Shown here: in pieces, positions 49,706 to 60,425 of the stretch
Layout of the letters: each line of letters starts with the position of its first letter
Position numbering within the stretch: position 1 is the first letter of the stretch
The notes under the pieces: generated by a model
Told to the model about the DNA's origin: nothing
Seen by the model: only the letters and a program-made list of their open reading frames with translations
The model's database searches: none
Translations under genes and position numbers: made by a program
Source of the DNA: Flavobacteriaceae bacterium
Lineage (GTDB): Bacteria > Bacteroidota > Bacteroidia > Flavobacteriales > Flavobacteriaceae
Reading direction: 5' to 3'
Length of the DNA stretch: 64,000 nt
Assembly (NCBI GenBank): GCA_027073495.1
Contig: JALSVQ010000164.1
Location: 24,845-88,844 of the forward strand

Positions 49706-50674
49706 TTATAGTATTCCTTCTTTAATTAAATCGTGTAAATGTACAACACCAAGATAGCTTTTGTCTTCGGCTAAAACGATGAGCTGTGTAATATTGTATT
49801 TTTCCATCAATTCCAATGCTTGTATTGCCAAAGTTCCTGAAGCTACTGTTTTAGGGTTTTTAGTCATTATATCAGCGGCTTTAAGACTGAGAAAATTATC
49901 TGAAGTACTAAGCATCCTACGAATATCTCCATCTGTAATGATACCCGAAATTTGCTTGTTTCCTACTGGAGCAACAGCAGTTACACCTAAACGTTTTTTA
50001 GAAATTTCTACAATGACCTCTTTGATAGGAGCTGTTTCTGCCACAAGAGGAACTTCATTATTGATTAATAAATCATCAACTTGAAGATATAAACGTTTTC
50101 CTAATGAACCACCAGGATGGTATTTTGCAAAATCATTAGCAGTAAAACCACGTAATTCAAGTAGAGCTACCGCAAGTGCATCTCCCATTACCATTTGCGC
50201 TGTTGTGCTTGTAGTAGGAGCGAGGTTATTTGGACAGGCTTCCTTTTCTATATATGCATTGAGTACAAAATGTGCATTTTTACCAAGATAAGATGCTTTA
50301 TTAGATGTCAATGCTATAAGTTTGTTTCCTGCTTGTTTAATAAGTGGTACTAGTGCTTTGATTTCTGGAGTGTTACCACTTTTTGAAATACAAATAACAA
50401 TATCATCTTTGAGAACCATACCTAAATCACCATGAATAGCATCAGCTGCGTGCATAAAAATAGCAGGAGTTCCTGTAGAATTAAGTGTGGCAACTATTTT
50501 GGTCGCTACATTGGCACTTTTTCCAATACCAGAAACCACAACGCGTCCTTTTGCTTGATATATTAAGGTGACGATGGAGGCAAACTCATTATCAATAAAA
50601 TTAACGAGATTTCCAATGGCATTATACTCCGTTATTATGGTTTGTTTTGCTATTTTGAGAATATTTTCTTTCAA
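49706..50674 (-). CDS. kdsD: D-arabinose-5-phosphate isomerase (KpsF/GutQ family)
   Basis: GRVVVSGIGKSANVATKIVATLNSTGTPAIFMHAADAIHGDLGM, SKSGNTPEI, C-terminal CBS pair. Confidence 0.93.
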   Translation of the reverse strand: MKENILKIAKQTIITEYNAIGNLVNFIDNEFASIVTLIYQAKGRVVVSGIGKSANVATKIVATLNSTGTPAIFMHAADAIHGDLGMVLKDDIVICISKSGNTPEIKALVPLIKQAGNKLIALTSNKASYLGKNAHFVLNAYIEKEACPNNLAPTTSTTAQMVMGDALAVALLELRGFTANDFAKYHPGGSLGKRLYLQVDDLLINNEVPLVAETAPIKEVIVEISKKRLGVTAVAPVGNKQISGIITDGDIRRMLSTSDNFLSLKAADIMTKNPKTVASGTLAIQALELMEKYNITQLIVLAEDKSYLGVVHLHDLIKEGIL

Positions 50675-50938
50675 AAGGAATCGATTATTTTAAATAAAAA
50701 TTAGAGTTAAAATATATAATTAATGATATTAGTGCAAACTTACAATTTTTAATTTTATTTCAAATAGAAATCAATTCAGATAATATGAATATCAAATAAA
50801 AATAAAAACTCAGTATCTTTTTAACTGATTTTGATATTCATTTGTTATAATTCAAAAAAAAAGATTATATTTGAATTCGATTAGCTAAAAAAAACACATA
50901 TAGTTTAATAGAAGTACTGTTAAATTACAAATTATATT

Positions 50939-53119
50939 ATGGATATACATAAAGCATTAAAAAAATATTTTGGTTTTGATAACTTCAAAGGCTTGCAAGA
51001 ACTTGTTATTACTAGCGTAATGAACAATCATAATGTGTTTGCTATTATGCCAACAGGAGGAGGAAAATCATTGTGTTATCAACTTCCTGCTTTATTAAAA
51101 GATGGGACTGCTATAGTAGTTTCTCCTTTGATTGCGCTTATGAAAAACCAAGTAGATGCTATACGAGGTATTTCATCAGAACACGGAATTGCTCATGTTC
51201 TGAATTCTTCATTGAATCGAGGGGAAATTAATCAAGTTAAACAAGATATAGAAAATGGTGTTTGTAAACTTGTTTATGTAGCTCCAGAATCATTAGCTAA
51301 AGAAGAGTATTTAGAGTTTCTAAAAAGTCAAACAATCTCTTTTGTAGCAATAGATGAAGCACATTGTATTTCAGAATGGGGACACGATTTTAGACCTGAG
51401 TATCGCAATCTTAGAGATACGATTCGTGCTATTGGAAATTTGTCTATCATTGGTCTTACAGCAACAGCAACTCCAAAAGTGCAAGATGATATTTTAAAAA
51501 ACCTACAAATTACAGAAGCAGATACGTATAAAGCATCATTTAATAGACCGAATCTTTTTTATGAAATACGCCCAAAAACAGCCAATGTTAATGCTGATAT
51601 TATCCGTTTTGTAAAACAATATGAAGGAAAATCGGGTATTGTATATTGTCTTAGTCGTAAAAAAGTTGAAGAATTGGCTCAAATACTCCAAGTTAATGGT
51701 ATTAAGGCCATACCTTATCATGCCGGATTAGATTCAAAAAAACGTGCACGACACCAAGATATGTTTCTCAATGAAGAAGTTGATGTAGTAGTAGCTACCA
51801 TTGCCTTTGGAATGGGAATTGACAAGCCAGATGTGCGTTTTGTAATTCATCATGATATCCCTAAAAGTTTAGAAAGTTATTATCAAGAAACGGGGCGTGC
51901 AGGACGTGATGATGGCGAAGGGTATTGCTTGGCGTTCTATGCATATAAAGATATCGAAAAACTCGAAAAATTTATGGTTGGTAAGCCTGTTGCTGAACAA
52001 GAAATAGGGCATGCTTTGTTACAAGAAGTTGTAGGTTATTGTGAAACATCAGTTTCACGACGTAAATTTTTGCTGCATTATTTTGGCGAAGAATTTGATG
52101 CAGTAAACGGAGCAGGAGCAGATATGGATGATAATGTTCGAAATCCAAAAAAACGTTTTGAAGCCAAAGATGATATCAAATTGATGTTAGAAGTAGTACG
52201 TGATACCAATCAGCGCTACAAAGCTAAAGAAACGGTTAATGTTTTGATGGGAAAAGAAAATGCTTTATTGAACTCACATAAAACCAATGAACAAGCTTTT
52301 TTTGGTAGTGGAAACCATAAAACAGCTTCATTTTGGATGGCTGCAATTCGTCAAGCTTTGGTTAACAGTTTACTTAAAAAAGAAATTGAAACTTATGGTG
52401 TATTAAAAATGACTAAAGAAGGACTATCATTTATTGATAATCCAGTTTCATTTATGATGAGTGAGGATCATAAGTATGAAGAAAGTGAAATAAAAGATAT
52501 TATTGGTATATCAAAAGCTGCTTCAGCTACTGATAAAGTACTGATAAAAATGCTTAAAGATTTACAAAAAACTACCGCAAAGAAACACGGTGTTCCTCCT
52601 TTTGCTGTTTTTCAAGAGCCTTCATTAGAAGATATGGCATTGAAATATCCTGTATCAATAAGTGAGTTGAGTCAAATATATGGCGTAGGAGAGGGGAAAG
52701 CCCGAAAATATGGTAAAGCATTCATAGCGTTGATTGCTAAATATGTTGAAGACAATGATATTGTTAGACCAGATGATTTAATAGTCAAAAGTACTGGAGA
52801 AAAATCAGCTTTAAAAGTATATATTATCACTTCTACCGATAGAAAATTATCATTAGAAGATATACGAAGTTCTAAAGGTATAAGCTTGGAAGAGCTTATT
52901 GACGAAATGGAGCTTATTGTTTATTCAGGTACTAAACTTAATATTTGTTATGCTATTAATGAAATACTTGACGAAGACCAGCAAGAAGAAATTTTTGATT
53001 ATTTTATGGAAGCAGATACGGATAGCATTGCAGAAGCTGTGGAAGAATTTGATGGAGACTATGAAGAAGAAGATTTACGACTAATGCGTATTAAGTTTTT
53101 GAGTGAGGTAGGACATTAA
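50939..53119 (+). CDS. recQ: ATP-dependent DNA helicase RecQ
   Basis: IMPTGGGKSLCYQLPAL, IDEAHCISEWGHDFRPEYR, GIVYCLSRKKVEELA, IAFGMGIDKPDVRFVIHHDIPKS. Confidence 0.96.
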   Translation: MDIHKALKKYFGFDNFKGLQELVITSVMNNHNVFAIMPTGGGKSLCYQLPALLKDGTAIVVSPLIALMKNQVDAIRGISSEHGIAHVLNSSLNRGEINQVKQDIENGVCKLVYVAPESLAKEEYLEFLKSQTISFVAIDEAHCISEWGHDFRPEYRNLRDTIRAIGNLSIIGLTATATPKVQDDILKNLQITEADTYKASFNRPNLFYEIRPKTANVNADIIRFVKQYEGKSGIVYCLSRKKVEELAQILQVNGIKAIPYHAGLDSKKRARHQDMFLNEEVDVVVATIAFGMGIDKPDVRFVIHHDIPKSLESYYQETGRAGRDDGEGYCLAFYAYKDIEKLEKFMVGKPVAEQEIGHALLQEVVGYCETSVSRRKFLLHYFGEEFDAVNGAGADMDDNVRNPKKRFEAKDDIKLMLEVVRDTNQRYKAKETVNVLMGKENALLNSHKTNEQAFFGSGNHKTASFWMAAIRQALVNSLLKKEIETYGVLKMTKEGLSFIDNPVSFMMSEDHKYEESEIKDIIGISKAASATDKVLIKMLKDLQKTTAKKHGVPPFAVFQEPSLEDMALKYPVSISELSQIYGVGEGKARKYGKAFIALIAKYVEDNDIVRPDDLIVKSTGEKSALKVYIITSTDRKLSLEDIRSSKGISLEELIDEMELIVYSGTKLNICYAINEILDEDQQEEIFDYFMEADTDSIAEAVEEFDGDYEEEDLRLMRIKFLSEVGH

Positions 53120-53157
53120 GATTTATTTTTTTCTAACTAAAGATTACTTAAACTTTT

Positions 53158-54012
53158 TTACTTTTCATTATTTTCAACAAATTGCAAGGTTTTAGCTACA
53201 ACTTCTTTATTCCAAAGCATTCTATAATGCCCAATACGTTCAAAAGCAATTAATTTACTGTTAGGAATAGCCGCGTGTATTTGAGTAGCATTTTTAAAAG
53301 GAATTACTTTATCTTTTTTATCGTGAATAATAAGTAATTGATTGAAATCTATATTTTTAAGATTTGAACTCGTACTCATTTTAGCAAAATCATCTTGAAT
53401 TAAATCATCTATATAATATTTGCAATACTGAAAAACACGTTCGTTAAAACCAATGAATTTTTGAAAATCACGGAATACATCAATAATATAATCATTACTA
53501 GACAGTAGTACTATTTTATCCACTTTGTAATTCGTTTCAGCCAAGGTATAAGCCAGAGCAGACGCACCAAAAGAATGTCCAATAATACTAAAAGGCTCTT
53601 GCGGATTTATGGATGCAAGCAACAATGCAAATGCCGCTTTAGTTTCATAAAGGTTTGTATATTTTTTAGTTGACTTATGGTGTGCTAAAAGATCAAAAGT
53701 AATAACACGATAGCCAGCAGCAGCAAATGCTTTTGCAAAAAGTAGCAAGCTACCAGCATTGCTATCCCAACCATGTACCATAAACAAGAGGTTTCCTTTT
53801 GGATTTCCTATTTCATAGCAATCTAAAGTATCATCTTTTACTGCTATAGTAAAGTGTTTTGACAATTCATAGAAAGGTTTTTCTCTTTTTTTAGGTGTTT
53901 TTAAACGTACTTTTTGAAAAATATTGAAGGCTGTTTTTCCAGCTAATTTAGGAATTATAGTTCCTAATATATTAAGATAAATACGAATAAAATTGAGATA
54001 TAAGAGTTTCAT
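53158..54012 (-). CDS. Alpha/beta hydrolase
   Basis: FMVHGWDSNAGSLL, IIGHSFGASALAYTLAE. Confidence 0.88.
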   Translation of the reverse strand: MKLLYLNFIRIYLNILGTIIPKLAGKTAFNIFQKVRLKTPKKREKPFYELSKHFTIAVKDDTLDCYEIGNPKGNLLFMVHGWDSNAGSLLLFAKAFAAAGYRVITFDLLAHHKSTKKYTNLYETKAAFALLLASINPQEPFSIIGHSFGASALAYTLAETNYKVDKIVLLSSNDYIIDVFRDFQKFIGFNERVFQYCKYYIDDLIQDDFAKMSTSSNLKNIDFNQLLIIHDKKDKVIPFKNATQIHAAIPNSKLIAFERIGHYRMLWNKEVVAKTLQFVENNEK

Positions 54013-54134
54013 AATTATTTTTTTGTAGATTTTACAAATGTACTATTTATTATGAAAAAATAGACCCCCTTTTTATTAGGTAAATTCAATATAAAAATAT
54101 AATTTTGTATTATATTAACTTAAAATAAATAAAA

Positions 54135-54260
54135 ATGTTAGCTTTTTTTAATACCTTATTTTTATATGATTATCTTATGGGTGTAATTGGTACTGTCGTT
54201 TTAGGACTTGTGTTTCTTACTTTAGGTATCGTTGGATATCGTTTTCTTAATAAAAAGTAA
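54135..54260 (+). CDS. 41-aa single-TM small protein (below ORF-track cutoff)
   Basis: MLAFFNTLFLYDYLMGVIGTVVLGLVFLTLGIVGYRFLNKK*; hydrophobic core, clean basic C-terminus. Confidence 0.45.
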   Translation: MLAFFNTLFLYDYLMGVIGTVVLGLVFLTLGIVGYRFLNKK

Positions 54261-54290
54261 TACTTTTTTACGTTTTTTTCTTTGATTCTT

Positions 54291-54323
54291 TTTGCAAACA
54301 AACGCTAAATAAGTATATCTTTG
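54291..54323 (+). promoter_or_regulatory. Bacteroidota promoter for prfC
   Basis: TTTG (54291-54294), 21-nt spacer, TATCTTTG (54316-54323). Confidence 0.7.
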
Positions 54324-54343
54324 CAGACCAAAATTGAATAGTT

Positions 54344-55930
54344 ATGGCTTTAATAGAAGAGATCAAACGTAGAAGAACGTTCGGTATTATATCACATCCC
54401 GATGCGGGAAAAACTACGTTAACAGAAAAGTTATTGCTTTTTGGTGGTGCTATTCAAGAAGCAGGTGCCGTAAAAAACAATAAAATTAAAAAATCGGCTA
54501 CTTCAGATTTTATGGAGATCGAACGCCAACGTGGTATTTCTGTTGCCACTTCTGTTTTAGCATTCAATTATCAAGGCAAAAAAATAAATATACTCGATAC
54601 GCCAGGGCATAAAGATTTTGCCGAAGATACGTTTCGTACGCTTACTGCTGTAGACTCTGTAATCGTTGTTATAGATGTAGCAAAAGGAGTAGAAGAAATG
54701 ACACAAAAACTCGTTGAAGTGTGTCGTATGCGCAATATTCCTATGATTGTTTTTATCAATAAAATGGATCGTGAGGGAAAAGATGCTTTTGACTTATTAG
54801 ATGAGTGTGAACAAAAACTAGGGCTTAAAACTATTCCGCTAAGCTTTCCTGTTGGAATGGGTTATGATTTTAAAGGAATATACAATATTTGGGAAAAGAA
54901 AATTAATCTTTTTTCGGCAGATAATAAACAAAAAGTATCTGAAGGTATTGAATTTACTGCTATTGATACACCAGAACTTGATGAACTAATAGGAAATAAA
55001 GCAGCCGATACATTACGAGAGGAATTGGAATTGGTTAGCGAAATTTACCCTAAATTTGATGTTGATTCGTATTTAAAAGGCGAATTACAACCTGTATTTT
55101 TTGGTTCTGCTTTAAATAATTTTGGTGTCAAAGAATTATTAGATTGTTTTGTAGAAATAGCACCACAGCCACAGCCTAAACAAGCAGATATCCGCCTTGT
55201 CGATTCTAAAGAAGAAAAAATGACAGGTTTTGTGTTTAAAATCCATGCCAATATGGATCCTAAGCACCGTGATAGATTGGCTTTCTTAAAAATAGTTTCA
55301 GGTACATTCAAACGAAATGCGAATTATATGCATATGCGTTTGGGTAAAAAAATGAAATTCTCTAGTCCAAATACCTTTTTTGCAGAAAAGAAAGAAATAG
55401 TAGAAGAGTCTTTTGCAGGTGATATAGTGGGACTTCATGATACGGGTAATTTTAAAATTGGAGACACTCTCACCGAAGGTGAGTTACTTAATTTTAAAGG
55501 AATTCCATCGTTTTCTCCAGAGCATTTTCGCTATGTTAACAATGCCGACCCAATGAAATCTAAGCAGCTAGCTAAAGGTCTTGATCAATTGATGGATGAA
55601 GGTGTTGCGCAACTTTTTACATTATCATTAAATGGTAGAAAAGTTATCGGAACCGTTGGTGCCTTGCAGTATGAAGTGATTCAACATCGTTTGGAACACG
55701 AATACGGTGCTAAATGCTCGTATGAACCTCTGAATATGCATAAAGCATGTTGGGTAAAACCTGACGATGAAAAAAATGAAGAATTTAAAGAGTTTAAACG
55801 TGTAAAACAGCGTTATTTAGCCCACGATAAACACGGACAATTGGTGTTTTTAGCTGACTCTGCTTTTACCATTCAAATGACACAAAGCAAATTTCCTAGT
55901 GTTAAATTGTATTTTACGAGTGAGGTTTAA
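54344..55930 (+). CDS. prfC: Peptide chain release factor 3
   Basis: RRRTFGIISHPDAGKTTLTEKLLLFGGAIQEAG, ERQRGISVATSV, DTPGHKDFAEDT. Confidence 0.97.
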   Translation: MALIEEIKRRRTFGIISHPDAGKTTLTEKLLLFGGAIQEAGAVKNNKIKKSATSDFMEIERQRGISVATSVLAFNYQGKKINILDTPGHKDFAEDTFRTLTAVDSVIVVIDVAKGVEEMTQKLVEVCRMRNIPMIVFINKMDREGKDAFDLLDECEQKLGLKTIPLSFPVGMGYDFKGIYNIWEKKINLFSADNKQKVSEGIEFTAIDTPELDELIGNKAADTLREELELVSEIYPKFDVDSYLKGELQPVFFGSALNNFGVKELLDCFVEIAPQPQPKQADIRLVDSKEEKMTGFVFKIHANMDPKHRDRLAFLKIVSGTFKRNANYMHMRLGKKMKFSSPNTFFAEKKEIVEESFAGDIVGLHDTGNFKIGDTLTEGELLNFKGIPSFSPEHFRYVNNADPMKSKQLAKGLDQLMDEGVAQLFTLSLNGRKVIGTVGALQYEVIQHRLEHEYGAKCSYEPLNMHKACWVKPDDEKNEEFKEFKRVKQRYLAHDKHGQLVFLADSAFTIQMTQSKFPSVKLYFTSEV

Positions 55931-55983
55931 GTAGAATAATTTATCTAAATTACTATTTGCTTGAAATCAAATCAGCTAGTTGA

Positions 55984-56643
55984 TTATTTATTCTTCTCAA
56001 CATAATCCAAAACATGCTTAGGAACTTCAATATTTTTAGCCAATAAAGTATCAGTTTCTGGATCTTGTGCAACTTGTTTAATAGGAATAACGCCAGCCCA
56101 AACAGGGAAATCTAAATCTTCTTTATTATCTACAACTCCAACATCACGTACCTTGGCAGAAGCTGTTTCTATCTTTAGTTTCAGTACCAAGGTACTATCC
56201 AATTCTTTATCGCTAATAGGACGTAAACTTCCCCATCGGTTTGGTATCATCTGTTCGATGATATTTTGAAGCGCATTATATTTTTCTTGTCTTGTTGTTA
56301 TTTCAGATACACTACAAAATAACGTTGCTGCATGATAATTCACTGAATGATGAAAGGCAGAACGTGCTAAAATAAGTCCGTCCAATTGCATTACCGTAAT
56401 GCTTGCTTTTTCAGCTTTTAAAATGGATGTAAGCATTCGATTTTTTAAAGAACCGTGTAAATAGATTTCATCAGTATTAAAACCATAAGACATTGGAATG
56501 CTTATGGCTTGATTTTCATAAATATAACTAACGTGAGCAATAAAATTTTGTTTTAGAATTGCTGCTATAGCAACTTTGTCATAGGTAGCTCGTTTTGAAC
56601 CACGAATAACTTTATTTAAGTCGGTTTTTTTATAATCACTCAT
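55984..56643 (-). CDS. Pyridoxamine 5'-phosphate oxidase family (FMN-binding split barrel) protein
   Basis: IPMSYGFNTDEIYLHGSLKNRML, ILARSAFHHSVNYHAATLF. Confidence 0.88.
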   Translation of the reverse strand: MSDYKKTDLNKVIRGSKRATYDKVAIAAILKQNFIAHVSYIYENQAISIPMSYGFNTDEIYLHGSLKNRMLTSILKAEKASITVMQLDGLILARSAFHHSVNYHAATLFCSVSEITTRQEKYNALQNIIEQMIPNRWGSLRPISDKELDSTLVLKLKIETASAKVRDVGVVDNKEDLDFPVWAGVIPIKQVAQDPETDTLLAKNIEVPKHVLDYVEKNK

Positions 56644-56652
56644 TCCATAAAA

Positions 56653-57855
56653 TTATATAATATTCATTTGTAGCATAATTTTACGCATCGTGTCATACGT
56701 TCTACTGATATCGCAATCCAAACCTAATGACATGCGTATCAAACCTTGAGAAAGTCCCATACTTTTTTGTTCTTCTTCAGATATTTCTGAAGATGTACTT
56801 GTTCCAGGAGCACTAAATAAAGTTTTATAAAATCCAAGACTTACTGCGAGATACCCCAATTTTTGATGTTGCATTTCTTCCATAAAAGCATTGGCTTTTT
56901 CTAAAGAACCAACATCTACCGTTAGCATACCTCCAAAACCGTAATTATTGTTAATCATACTTTTAAAAAGCGCGTGGTCAGGATGACTTTCTAATCCTGG
57001 ATAAACTACTTTTAAACTATCATCTTGAAACTTTTTGGCAATATAAGCTGCATTTTCACTATGCTGGCGCATACGTATATGCAGTGTTCTCATATTTTTC
57101 AAGATACTTGCTGCACGTAGACTATCTAATGCAGGTCCAAGGAGCATACTTGCACCATCATTAACATCTTTTAAGGCATCAATAAACGCTTGTGAACTAC
57201 AGATAGCGCCACCCATAGTATCACTAGAACCATTGATGAATTTTGTTAAACTATGTACTACAATATCAGCGCCTAACTGAATAGGAGAGAGAATCATTGG
57301 CATAAATGTATTGTCTACAACCAATGGTATATTGTGTTTTTTTGCAATTTTTGCAAGCTCAGGAATATTGGCTATTTCTAGTAATGGATTGCTTACACTC
57401 TCACAATAGATAAGTTTTGTTTGAGGTGTAATACTTGCTTCAACTTCTTTTAAATCGGTGATATTTACAAATGCGGTTTTAATGTTTAATTTTGGTAAGA
57501 AATTAGCCATAAAAGCGTGTGTTCCACCATAAATAGTTCTACTCGAAACAATATGATCTCCAGCACCACAAAGTTGCAATATAACTGGTGTAATGGCACC
57601 CATACCTGAACTCGCTACATTGGCACCCTCTGAACCTTCAAGTGCGGCAAGTGCTTGGCTCAAATAAAGATTGCTAGGCGAAGTATGTCTCGAGTATAAA
57701 TAGCAACCTTCTGAAGTGCCTTCAAAGGTATCATGCATTGATTTTGCAGTCAAAAAAGTATAGGTAGAAGAATCTGATATTGATGGGTTTACACCTCCAA
57801 ATTCACCAAAGTATTGCAAGTCTTGTATATTATTTGCGGGTTTAAAATCTTTCAT
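56653..57855 (-). CDS. Cys/Met metabolism PLP-dependent enzyme (methionine gamma-lyase/cystathionine synthase-like)
   Basis: CYLYSRHTSPSNLYLSQALAALEG, VVDNTFMPMILSPIQLGADIVVHSLTKFINGSSDTMGGAI. Confidence 0.9.
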   Translation of the reverse strand: MKDFKPANNIQDLQYFGEFGGVNPSISDSSTYTFLTAKSMHDTFEGTSEGCYLYSRHTSPSNLYLSQALAALEGSEGANVASSGMGAITPVILQLCGAGDHIVSSRTIYGGTHAFMANFLPKLNIKTAFVNITDLKEVEASITPQTKLIYCESVSNPLLEIANIPELAKIAKKHNIPLVVDNTFMPMILSPIQLGADIVVHSLTKFINGSSDTMGGAICSSQAFIDALKDVNDGASMLLGPALDSLRAASILKNMRTLHIRMRQHSENAAYIAKKFQDDSLKVVYPGLESHPDHALFKSMINNNYGFGGMLTVDVGSLEKANAFMEEMQHQKLGYLAVSLGFYKTLFSAPGTSTSSEISEEEQKSMGLSQGLIRMSLGLDCDISRTYDTMRKIMLQMNII

Positions 57856-57875
57856 TTTGGTATTATTTATGATTA

Positions 57876-58508
57876 TTATGGTATATTCAAATATTTATGG
57901 GTTTGCAATGATATTTTCCATTGCGGATTTTTCATGACATAATCAATGATTAATGGCAGCATTTTTTCGCGGTTACTCCATTCGGGTTGCAAGTATAATT
58001 CACAGTCTTTTCTTACATTTTTTACTTGATTTTCAGCAAATTTAAAATCATCTTTATTAAAGATAATCATCTTTAGTTCATCTGCTTTTTTATAGTTAGC
58101 TTCAAGTGGTAATTTTGTTTTTTTTGGTGATAAACAAACCCAATCAAAAACACCACTAAATGGGTAAGCCCCAGAAGTTTCTATATGTGTTTTGATATTT
58201 ATTTTATGCAATGATTTTGTAATATAATCTAAGTGCCACATCAATGGTTCGCCACCAGTTATGACTACTGTTTGCGCATATTTTTTGGCATCAGTTACAA
58301 TTTTATCGGTGTCAGTAGGCGGATGTAAATCTGCATTCCAGCTTTCTTTTACGTCACACCAATGGCAACCAACATCACAGCCTCCAATACGGATAAAATA
58401 AGCTGCTTTTCCTGTATGATATCCTTCGCCTTGTATGGTATAAAATGCCTCCATCAATGGCAGCATTTCGCCTTTGTCAATACGTTTTGTTTCTTCTTTT
58501 GTTAGCAT
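57876..58508 (-). CDS. queE: 7-carboxy-7-deazaguanine synthase
   Basis: LPLMEAFYTIQGEGYHTGKAAYFIRIGGCDVGCHWCDVKESW, VVITGGEPLMW. Confidence 0.95.
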   Translation of the reverse strand: MLTKEETKRIDKGEMLPLMEAFYTIQGEGYHTGKAAYFIRIGGCDVGCHWCDVKESWNADLHPPTDTDKIVTDAKKYAQTVVITGGEPLMWHLDYITKSLHKINIKTHIETSGAYPFSGVFDWVCLSPKKTKLPLEANYKKADELKMIIFNKDDFKFAENQVKNVRKDCELYLQPEWSNREKMLPLIIDYVMKNPQWKISLQTHKYLNIP

Positions 58509-58526
58509 TATGCAAATGTAGTGTTT

Positions 58527-59444
58527 TTATTCTTCTTTTTGCATTGCTACTGCAATCTGTGCAGCTAGTTTTGCATTATTATAAACTAGAGCAATATTTG
58601 AATCTAAGCTCATTCCATGGGTTATTTCTTTTACTTTAGCTAATAAAAAAGGAGTACTTGCTTTGCCTTTGATGCCCATTTTTTTTTCTGCTATTAAGGC
58701 TTCATCAATGGCTTTTTGCATTGTGTCATAATCCAATTCTTCTGCTTTAGGTACTGGATTTGCTACTATAACACCTCCTTTGAGATTAAGCGTCCATTTG
58801 GTTTGGAGCAATTGTGCTATTTCAGCCGCCGATTCCATTTTAAAATTCACTTCAAAACCACTTTTTTGTGTGTAAAAAGCAGGCAATTCTTTTGTTTTAT
58901 AGCCTAAAACAGGAACACCAAAGGTTTCTAAGTATTCAAGGGTTAGTTCAAGGTCTAATATGGCCTTTATTCCTGCGCATACAACAGCTACATTGGTATT
59001 GGCTAGTTCTTGAAGATCAGCAGAAATGTCAAAAGTTTGACTTGCTCCACGATGTACACCTCCGATACCTCCCGTAGCAAAGAGTCTTATTCCTGCTAAA
59101 TCTGCAGCAATCATAGTAGCTGCTACAGTAGTTGCGCCATCTATTTTTTGTGCTAATAAATAGGGAATGTCTCTACGACTTGCTTTTATTATTTTTTCGC
59201 CTGATTGTGCTAAATAGTCAATTTCATTAATACTTAGTCCAATTTTTATTTTTCCATTGAGCAATGCTATAGTTGCAGGTATTGCTCCATTATCACGAAC
59301 TATTTTTTCAACCTCTAAAGCGGTTTCTTTATTTTTAGGATAAGGCATTCCATGAGAAATAATAGTAGATTCTAGAGCTACTATTGCTTTGTTGTTTTTA
59401 AGTGCTTCTTGCACTTCGGGGCTTATTGATAGGTAATTATGCAT
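58527..59444 (-). CDS. psuG: Pseudouridine-5'-phosphate glycosidase
   Basis: IVALESTIISHGMPYPKN, GATTVAATMIAADLAGIRLFATGGIGGVHRGA, KGKASTPFLLAKV. Confidence 0.95.
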   Translation of the reverse strand: MHNYLSISPEVQEALKNNKAIVALESTIISHGMPYPKNKETALEVEKIVRDNGAIPATIALLNGKIKIGLSINEIDYLAQSGEKIIKASRRDIPYLLAQKIDGATTVAATMIAADLAGIRLFATGGIGGVHRGASQTFDISADLQELANTNVAVVCAGIKAILDLELTLEYLETFGVPVLGYKTKELPAFYTQKSGFEVNFKMESAAEIAQLLQTKWTLNLKGGVIVANPVPKAEELDYDTMQKAIDEALIAEKKMGIKGKASTPFLLAKVKEITHGMSLDSNIALVYNNAKLAAQIAVAMQKEE

Positions 59445-60355
59445 TATATATTTTTTAGTAATTGTTGTGCATTGAGCTCAGGATGAACGGTATATTTATG
59501 TTGCACTGTCATAGCTGCACAAGATTGTGCAAACGAAACAGTTTTATGAATGTCAAAATTGTGATTGGTACCATAAACCAATCCTGCCATAAAAGCATCT
59601 CCAGCACCACTGGTGTTAGTAGCTTGTACAACCTTAGCCTCTTTTTGATAATGTCCATTGGCATCGGCGTAAGCTACACCGTTACTTCCTAATGTAATAA
59701 ATACATTTTGAACACCTTATTCAATGAAATAGGCTAATAATGAATTATAATTACCATCAGTAGCTTGTAATGAACTGAGTAACTCTGCTTCGAGTAAATT
59801 CACTTTTAAGATATGGAGTTGTTTTAATATTATTTTTGCTTTTAATGCTTTTACACCTGACACTGCGTCTAAAGCAAATTTTTTATTTGGATATTGCTGT
59901 GTGATATGCTGCAAAATTTGTTCAGGCATATTGGTGTCTAAAACACAATAGGAAGCCTTGGTTATTAATGCTTTGTTAGCATCAATTAATGAAATCGGGA
60001 CAGTATCATAAATAGCCATGGCAGAAATACCTAAAGCCAGATCATTTTGTTCATCCATTATAGCCATAAACGTAGCACTATTAGCATTTTTAAGTACTAA
60101 ACTACCTGTTGTTTGTATTTGTAATGCTTCACAAGAAGCCATGAGCTGTTTTGCAAATTCATCTTGAGCAAAAACAGTTAGAAAATGGGTATCAGATCCC
60201 AAACGAGCAAGGTTTTCTGCTATATTACGACCAACACCTCCAAAAACAGTTTCCATAGTACCGATATTAGCATCTTTGTAAATTAATTTATCCTTTGGAT
60301 AGGCTATTAAATCAATGTTTGCAGCGCCTAGGACAAGAATTTTGTGTGGTGTCAT
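59444..60355 (-). pseudogene. psuK: PfkB-family pseudouridine kinase interrupted by one in-frame TAA
   Basis: ORF 59717-60355 ends ...SLLAYFIE*; the same frame continues after TAA (59717-59719) as GVQNVFITLGSNGVAYADANGHYQKEAKVVQATNTSGAGDAFMAGLVYGTNH...LNAQQLLKNI* and its stop overlaps the psuG ATG (TAATG). Confidence 0.88.
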
Positions 60356-60425
60356 TAAAAAAATGAAAATTAATAATTTGTTATTGTTATATTTTTGGTA
60401 AATTTACAAGATAAAAATAAATTTT

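Noticed and set aside
49761-50084. 107-aa plus ORF inside kdsD
   Set aside because: Antisense shadow of the CBS-domain region.
58445-59077. Plus-strand ORFs (58445-58639, 58716-58907, 58868-59077) over queE/psuG
   Set aside because: Antisense shadow ORFs with Leu/Phe/Cys-rich composition.
59462-59692. 76-aa plus ORF between psuG and psuK
   Set aside because: Antisense to the post-stop part of psuK, which is the meaningful reading frame.
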